Below are positions 60,289 through 64,000 of a DNA stretch of 64,000 nucleotides, piece by piece. Both the position numbers and the translations under genes were made by a program. Numbering within the stretch: the stretch's first letter is position 1; every line of letters starts with the position of its first letter. The notes under the pieces were generated by a model. It was given only the letters and a program-made list of their open reading frames with translations. It did not search any database and was not told the origin of the DNA. The DNA comes from JAUIJL01 sp965366625 (GTDB lineage Bacteria; Acidobacteriota; Thermoanaerobaculia; Multivoradales; J023). Where the stretch lies: contig CBDUGP010000006.1 in NCBI GenBank assembly GCA_965366625.1, positions 127,592-191,591 of the forward strand, given 5' to 3'.

Positions 60289-62058
60289 TCACTCGTCGGT
60301 CAGCGCGAGGCAAGGTCCTTCCCGTACTGCTTGCACGCAGATACGACCTTCCACCCGAGGTTCAATTCCCTGCTCACCGGCAGCGGCCAATCCTTGGAGC
60401 AACAGCTCTTCGAGCTTGACCCTCGGTGAGCCCGTCACCCGATGATCCGGCCTCAACATGGTGAAACCGTCCTGTCCGCGGTCGACGTTCAGCAGAAAAT
60501 CGTTGACCACCACCCGGAGCGTTTCGTCCGGTGAGACCAGCCGAGGACCATCGCCCGTCAACAGGGTCAGATCCCGAACTGCACCATCCTCCACCGACGG
60601 GTCATGGCGAAACGCAAAACCGGAGATTTGTAGGAAGTGTCCATTGCCCGGCCATTGCGAAACCGCGTGTTGAACGGCCTCCAACAAGGTCGCGCCAGTG
60701 ATGTCGACCATCGACATCTCAGCCGCAAACGGTAACAGCTCCTTGATGTGGCGCAGCAGCAACGGTCCTGGCGGCAGGTTTTGATTGAGGCGCAGTCCAC
60801 CGGAATTCATTAGCGCGAGCTGCGCTCCCTGATCAGAGAAGGCTTCCAGAGCCTGATCCAAAATCCAATTGCCCAAGTTGGTTTCGAATTTTCGAATTTC
60901 GAGTTCTTCCGCAATTAGCTTGGTTCGACTCAAACCAATCTGCTCATCGAGGCAATCCGGTTGCCTGGGTGGATCCATGGCACCACAGAAAAGTTCTCCG
61001 TGGTAAGTGCGCCAATACTCGATCCGATCCATCAGCTGCGCATTCGGCTCAGGATCGATAGGTCCGAGGGCTTCGAGGCGTTTGTCGACCCGGATCCGTC
61101 CGTCGGGGTCCACGGTCACGCGCACGATCCACGCGGTGACTGCGTCGGCATCTGCCTTCAACACCCAACGGCCCGCCGCCTGCTTGTGTTGCTGCTGGTG
61201 CTCGTGCCCGCCGATCACAAGATCGGGACCTTGCGCGCCGAGGGTATTCAGCAGCGCAAGATCCGTGTCCATACTTTGATGGGTCAAGGCCACCACGACC
61301 TCAGCGCCTCGAGCGCGCAGCTCCTTGACCTGGCGACGCGCGGTTTCGACGGGATCGGAGAAGGATTCCACGTAATCGGGAAATTCATCGCTCAGGGTCA
61401 AACCGAAGAGACCCACCTTCACCCCGCCGGATTCCACCAGAATCTGCTCCGCCAAGCCCTGCCCCACAATGCTCGGCAGGCCGGTCTCTGGATCCTTCTT
61501 GAATTGGATATTGGAGTGCAACCAGCGAAACTCAGACTCTCCGAGGCGGCGATTGAGCAGCTCGACACCCGCCGCGCCGTTGCGATCGAATTCATGGTTT
61601 CCAAAGACCACCACGGTCCGCTCGTCAAAAACGTGCTCGGCGCCGTCGAGTCGATTCAGGGTGTCGACCATCTGCCGACCCTTGAAAGTATTCGACAAGA
61701 GGGACGGGAATAGGAAATCGCCGGCGTGGAGGAAGAGCAAGTCGGGATCTTCTTCCTCCAACTGCCGCCGCAGGGTCGCAACTCTGGCCAGTCCGCCTCG
61801 ACTACCGCCGTCAATACCTTCCAGGCGATAGACATCGTTGATCGAAAGAATCACGAAGCTACGCTCCGCCGCCTCGATGGGAGCGTCAGCTCCGGCCTGC
61901 GCCTCCCCACCCTGGCTCCCCGGCCCAGGGGGCGACACCGTCGTTGAGTCCGGTCGCCCGGCACAAGAAGCGGATAGGAAAAGAATGAGAGCGCAGCCCG
62001 TCAGCAAACCCAAAGGAGAGGCCAGTCCCGCCGTCAAAAATCGATTCAGCTCATACAT
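60289..62058 (-). CDS. 5'-nucleotidase/UDP-sugar hydrolase-type lipoprotein
   Basis: The 589-residue protein has a lipobox 'FLSASC' (Cys about 32), a metallophosphoesterase domain with 'NDVYR', 'HAGDFLFP', 'GNHEFDRNG' and 'GGHEHQ' metal motifs, and a C-terminal nucleotidase substrate domain with 'MNSGGLRLNQ'. Such enzymes release phosphate from nucleotides outside the inner membrane, feeding nucleoside and phosphate uptake. The first motif reads Asn-Asp-Val-Tyr instead of Asn-Asp-x-His, a known variation in some members. The ATG at 62056-62058 has only a weak ribosome site. Confidence 0.87.
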   Translation of the reverse strand: MYELNRFLTAGLASPLGLLTGCALILFLSASCAGRPDSTTVSPPGPGSQGGEAQAGADAPIEAAERSFVILSINDVYRLEGIDGGSRGGLARVATLRRQLEEEDPDLLFLHAGDFLFPSLLSNTFKGRQMVDTLNRLDGAEHVFDERTVVVFGNHEFDRNGAAGVELLNRRLGESEFRWLHSNIQFKKDPETGLPSIVGQGLAEQILVESGGVKVGLFGLTLSDEFPDYVESFSDPVETARRQVKELRARGAEVVVALTHQSMDTDLALLNTLGAQGPDLVIGGHEHQQQHKQAAGRWVLKADADAVTAWIVRVTVDPDGRIRVDKRLEALGPIDPEPNAQLMDRIEYWRTYHGELFCGAMDPPRQPDCLDEQIGLSRTKLIAEELEIRKFETNLGNWILDQALEAFSDQGAQLALMNSGGLRLNQNLPPGPLLLRHIKELLPFAAEMSMVDITGATLLEAVQHAVSQWPGNGHFLQISGFAFRHDPSVEDGAVRDLTLLTGDGPRLVSPDETLRVVVNDFLLNVDRGQDGFTMLRPDHRVTGSPRVKLEELLLQGLAAAGEQGIEPRVEGRICVQAVREGPCLALTDE

Positions 62059-62147
62059 TGGCGGAGATTAACAAGATTCCGTCCAGCTCTCACGCCCGGC
62101 GTCGCTCCTTCGTGCCGAACGGCGCGCATCGATATTCTCGACGCGGC

Positions 62148-63011
62148 TTACCCCATGAGCCATTCCACATAATGTTCGAGGCCCAAGGCTTGCCGTCCCA
62201 GCAGGGTTTCGAGCACCTTGGGATTACCGACGAATCCATGACGGTCGTAGTAGTCGAACATGGAGATCAAGTCGTCGACTTGCCCCTGCCGCAATCCCGA
62301 CGCGAGAGCAGATTCTGCCCAGCGCTCCGTGGGAATCTGACGCGCCTCGACCGACCGTCCCAGGGCGACTGAAAAGACCCGGGCCACCTCACGATGACTT
62401 CGAGCCCAGCCCGACAACTCGTAGGTGCCGAAAGTGGTTCCGGAATCGGCCAGGACCTCGCCCACCGCCGTCGCCACATCCCGGAGATCGACCACGGAAA
62501 TCGGTGCATCGATGGAATACGGAAGCTCAAAGAAACCTCGTTCACGGGCCGAGTGCCAATAGGGCAGGAGGTTCTGAAGGTAAGCGCTCGGCTGGATCAA
62601 CGCGTAAGGCAACCCAGAGGCCAGGAGTTGTTCCTCCACCCTCATTTTTCGCCAATGGTGGGGCATGGCTTCGATTTGAGGATGTAATACGGAATGAAGC
62701 ACGAATCGCTCGACACCATTCAAGGAAGCGGCCTCCATGAGACCGGCAGCGATCGACACCTCATCGGCATGCATATTTGGACAAATATGGTACACACCGT
62801 CCGCCCCTTCCAATGCAGAAGCAAAGCTCTGGGGTTGGCCAAAATCCACGACCCGCGCAGCAACGGCACCCCGAGCCAACGCGTGCTCCACTTGCTCGGG
62901 CCGTCGCACCCAAGCGACGCATGGCAAACCGCGATGTTTCAAAGCCGACAAAACCGCTTGGCCGGTCTTGCCTCCGGCCCCGGTCACCAGAATCTTTGCC
63001 GAATTGCTCAA
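62148..63011 (-). CDS. NmrA-like NAD(P)-binding protein (atypical short-chain reductase)
   Basis: The 287-residue cytoplasmic protein begins with 'ILVTGAGGKTGQAVLSAL', an NmrA-type Rossmann motif, and continues with 'GADGVYHICPNMHADEV' and 'VERFVLHSVLHPQ' in place of the usual YxxxK region. NmrA-like proteins sense NADP or act as atypical reductases. Translation appears to start at TTG (63009-63011), since no in-frame ATG precedes it. It is followed, 90 bases on, by the nucleotidase gene on the same strand. Confidence 0.8.
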   Translation of the reverse strand: MSNSAKILVTGAGGKTGQAVLSALKHRGLPCVAWVRRPEQVEHALARGAVAARVVDFGQPQSFASALEGADGVYHICPNMHADEVSIAAGLMEAASLNGVERFVLHSVLHPQIEAMPHHWRKMRVEEQLLASGLPYALIQPSAYLQNLLPYWHSARERGFFELPYSIDAPISVVDLRDVATAVGEVLADSGTTFGTYELSGWARSHREVARVFSVALGRSVEARQIPTERWAESALASGLRQGQVDDLISMFDYYDRHGFVGNPKVLETLLGRQALGLEHYVEWLMG

Positions 63012-63059
63012 CCGTGTACCATTCCCTGTACTCCTAGTCTTTACTGCCCCCTTGAAAGC

Positions 63060-63686
63060 TCAACCCTCTGGAGGAATCTGCGGCACTCGAACGATTCGGT
63101 CGAGTTCGAATCCTTGCTTGCTCAGGCGAGCCAAAACTTGGTCCCAGTCCCGATCCTTCATCGTTTTCTCCCGAGCCATGATCCAAGCATAGTTTCGAGA
63201 GGGATGGGCTACCACTGTATATCGATAGTCGTCCGCGAGGTCGGTCACCAAATACTTTAGGGACACCGGCCAGAACGGCCTCACTCGCCACTCGGCTCCG
63301 CCCTGCCCTTCCACCACCCGGGCGACCATATTCAGTCTTTTCTTGGGCCCTTGGAAGCTGCCTTTCCGGTATTCATAGGTGATGGCGATTTTCCCGTCCG
63401 GCCGCCAAGCATAACTTTCGACGGACTCATAGGCGTTTTTTTCGATTTGATTGGGGATCAAACCGACCACATACCAAGCCCCCATGAATCGATCGAGATC
63501 GACCTGATCCACGGTCGGAAGAGGGCTATTTGAAGAAGCACACCCGGTGCTGACCAAAAGCAGCCCGGCGAGCACCGACACCTTTAGACCTGAATAATTG
63601 GATAGACCTGAATAATGGGACAGACCTGAAGGATTGGATCGTAGATTTGAACTTTTAGGCTGCGGATTCGAATTAGTGGGTCGCAT
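63060..63686 (-). CDS. Outer membrane lipocalin (Blc-like)
   Basis: The 208-residue lipoprotein has an unusual N-terminal repeat (S-G-L-S-N-Y, from an 18-bp array) before its lipobox 'LLLVSTGC' (Cys about 49), then a lipocalin barrel with the GxW motif 'FMGAWYVVG', 'YEYRKGSFQGPKKRLNM' and 'YRYTVVAHPSRNYAWIMAR'. Blc-type lipocalins bind lysophospholipids at the outer membrane. The ATG at 63684-63686 has GGAGG 4-5 bases before it; a longer frame to 63794 is less likely. Confidence 0.85.
   Translation of the reverse strand: MRPTNSNPQPKSSNLRSNPSGLSHYSGLSNYSGLKVSVLAGLLLVSTGCASSNSPLPTVDQVDLDRFMGAWYVVGLIPNQIEKNAYESVESYAWRPDGKIAITYEYRKGSFQGPKKRLNMVARVVEGQGGAEWRVRPFWPVSLKYLVTDLADDYRYTVVAHPSRNYAWIMAREKTMKDRDWDQVLARLSKQGFELDRIVRVPQIPPEG
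63585..63638. repeat. 18-bp tandem repeat in the lipocalin gene
   Basis: TAGACCTGAATAATTGGA and two variants follow one another, encoding six-residue repeats in the signal region of the lipocalin. The frame is preserved. Confidence 0.85.
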
Positions 63687-63812
63687 GGAACCTCCGGTGA
63701 AACAGCCAGTCGGCCGTCGTTCGCTTTCCCTTGAGCTTTCGCCCACGGACACCGATTGGATGTCGAATTTCGCTCCACCGACCCGCGGGTCCAACCACGA
63801 CCGGATACGAAG

Positions 63813-63841
63813 AAACCCCCCGGAGAAACCTCCGAGGGGTT
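63813..63841 (-). terminator. Hairpin upstream of the lipocalin gene
   Basis: AACCCCCCGGAG and CTCCGAGGGGTT form an imperfect 12-bp stem with a short loop. It is probably the second of two terminators after the gene that enters from the right edge. Confidence 0.5.
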
Positions 63842-63856
63842 GCTAAGGCACCGATT

Positions 63857-63897
63857 CAAAAATTGAGCCGACCCCGGACTAGCACGGGATCGGCTCA
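63857..63897 (-). terminator. Rho-independent terminator of the right-edge gene
   Basis: On the minus strand GAGCCGATCCCG, a loop, CGGGGTCGGCTC and then AATTTTTG form a classic terminator about 35 bases after the stop of the partial gene at the right edge. Confidence 0.8.
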
Positions 63898-63932
63898 CTC
63901 AAGGCAATCGCTTAAGCGATCAGCTCAAACGA

Positions 63933-64000
63933 TCAGTTCTCACAAATCGACAGATCGTCGATGCCGCATTCGACGATGTCGCCGGGGCCGGCACCGTCGG
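63933..64000 (-). CDS. C-terminal end of a probably secreted protein (cut by window edge)
   Basis: The last 21 residues (ending DIVECGIDDLSICEN) are inside the window. Two Cys and acidic residues near the end recall the tails of secreted peptidases with jelly-roll domains in this kind of genome, but the family cannot be fixed from so little. The open frame, the TGA at 63933-63935 and the terminator just after it support a real gene. Confidence 0.5.
   Translation of the reverse strand, partial: DGAGPGDIVECGIDDLSICEN

Noticed and set aside
63100..63130. Possible tRNA T-arm (GTTCGAATCC)
   Set aside because: It lies inside the lipocalin coding sequence and no cloverleaf can be formed around it.

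Overview
The window (about 60% GC) is ordinary chromosomal sequence from a Gram-negative bacterium with a two-membrane envelope. It encodes an Oar-type TonB-dependent receptor, several lipoproteins, a secreted M28 peptidase with Cys-rich repeats, a very large DUF11-repeat protein with an IPTL-CTERM-like tail, a VPS10/sortilin-like propeller protein and a PATAN (DUF4388) protein. This mix is typical of Acidobacteriota, most likely the Thermoanaerobaculia/Holophagae side. That placement is inferred from gene content; no rRNA, tRNA or phylogenetic marker comparison was possible. No rRNA, tRNA, CRISPR array, prophage or transposase gene was found.

Layout. 1-8.4 kb: the start of a probable FAD-binding oxidase (cut by the edge), a DinB-like protein, a cupin/phosphopantetheinyl transferase pair, an NSS-family sodium-dependent transporter, a small secreted protein, thioredoxin reductase overlapping a MoxR/ChlI-type AAA+ ATPase, and an amino-acid-type solute-binding protein. 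8.5-17.5 kb: a long propeller protein and a four-gene signalling block (family 5 solute-binding lipoprotein, hybrid histidine kinase, response regulator, EAL protein) with translational overlaps and a 13-codon leader ORF in front. 17.6-24.1 kb: a membrane gluzincin peptidase, lysoplasmalogenase, a glycosyltransferase and FlaA1/WbpM-type dehydratase for surface polysaccharide, and an ECF sigma factor with a membrane partner. 24.2-38.6 kb: guaB, a membrane protein, a PATAN signalling protein, a DUF445 protein, an Arg/His-rich secreted protein, malate dehydrogenase, a helical unknown, and a fused salicylyl-CoA/2-aminobenzoyl-CoA monooxygenase-Old Yellow Enzyme with a YdeI-like partner. 38.9-54.3 kb: surface and secreted proteins (DUF11 giant, M28 peptidase, TonB receptor) with small membrane proteins between. 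54.8-64 kb: an aromatic amino acid decarboxylase, beta-carbonic anhydrase, a PQQ-type propeller, a two-subunit sodium:solute symporter, a 5'-nucleotidase lipoprotein, an NmrA-like reductase, a lipocalin and the tail of another secreted protein.

The most unusual content lies outside the standard genes. Two families of short elements with terminal inverted repeats, both flanked by TA, occur in six copies or fragments and sit against gene ends. Short tandem repeats of 6-18 bp recur at about ten sites: in coding sequence the unit length is a multiple of three, and outside it need not be. A possible three-way-junction RNA precedes the Arg/His-rich gene. A 12-bp repeat forms a tiny leader ORF that overlaps the start of the solute-binding lipoprotein of the signalling block. 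No single locus is clearly a new defence or biosynthetic system. The best candidate for an undescribed functional unit is the binding protein-kinase-regulator-phosphodiesterase block.
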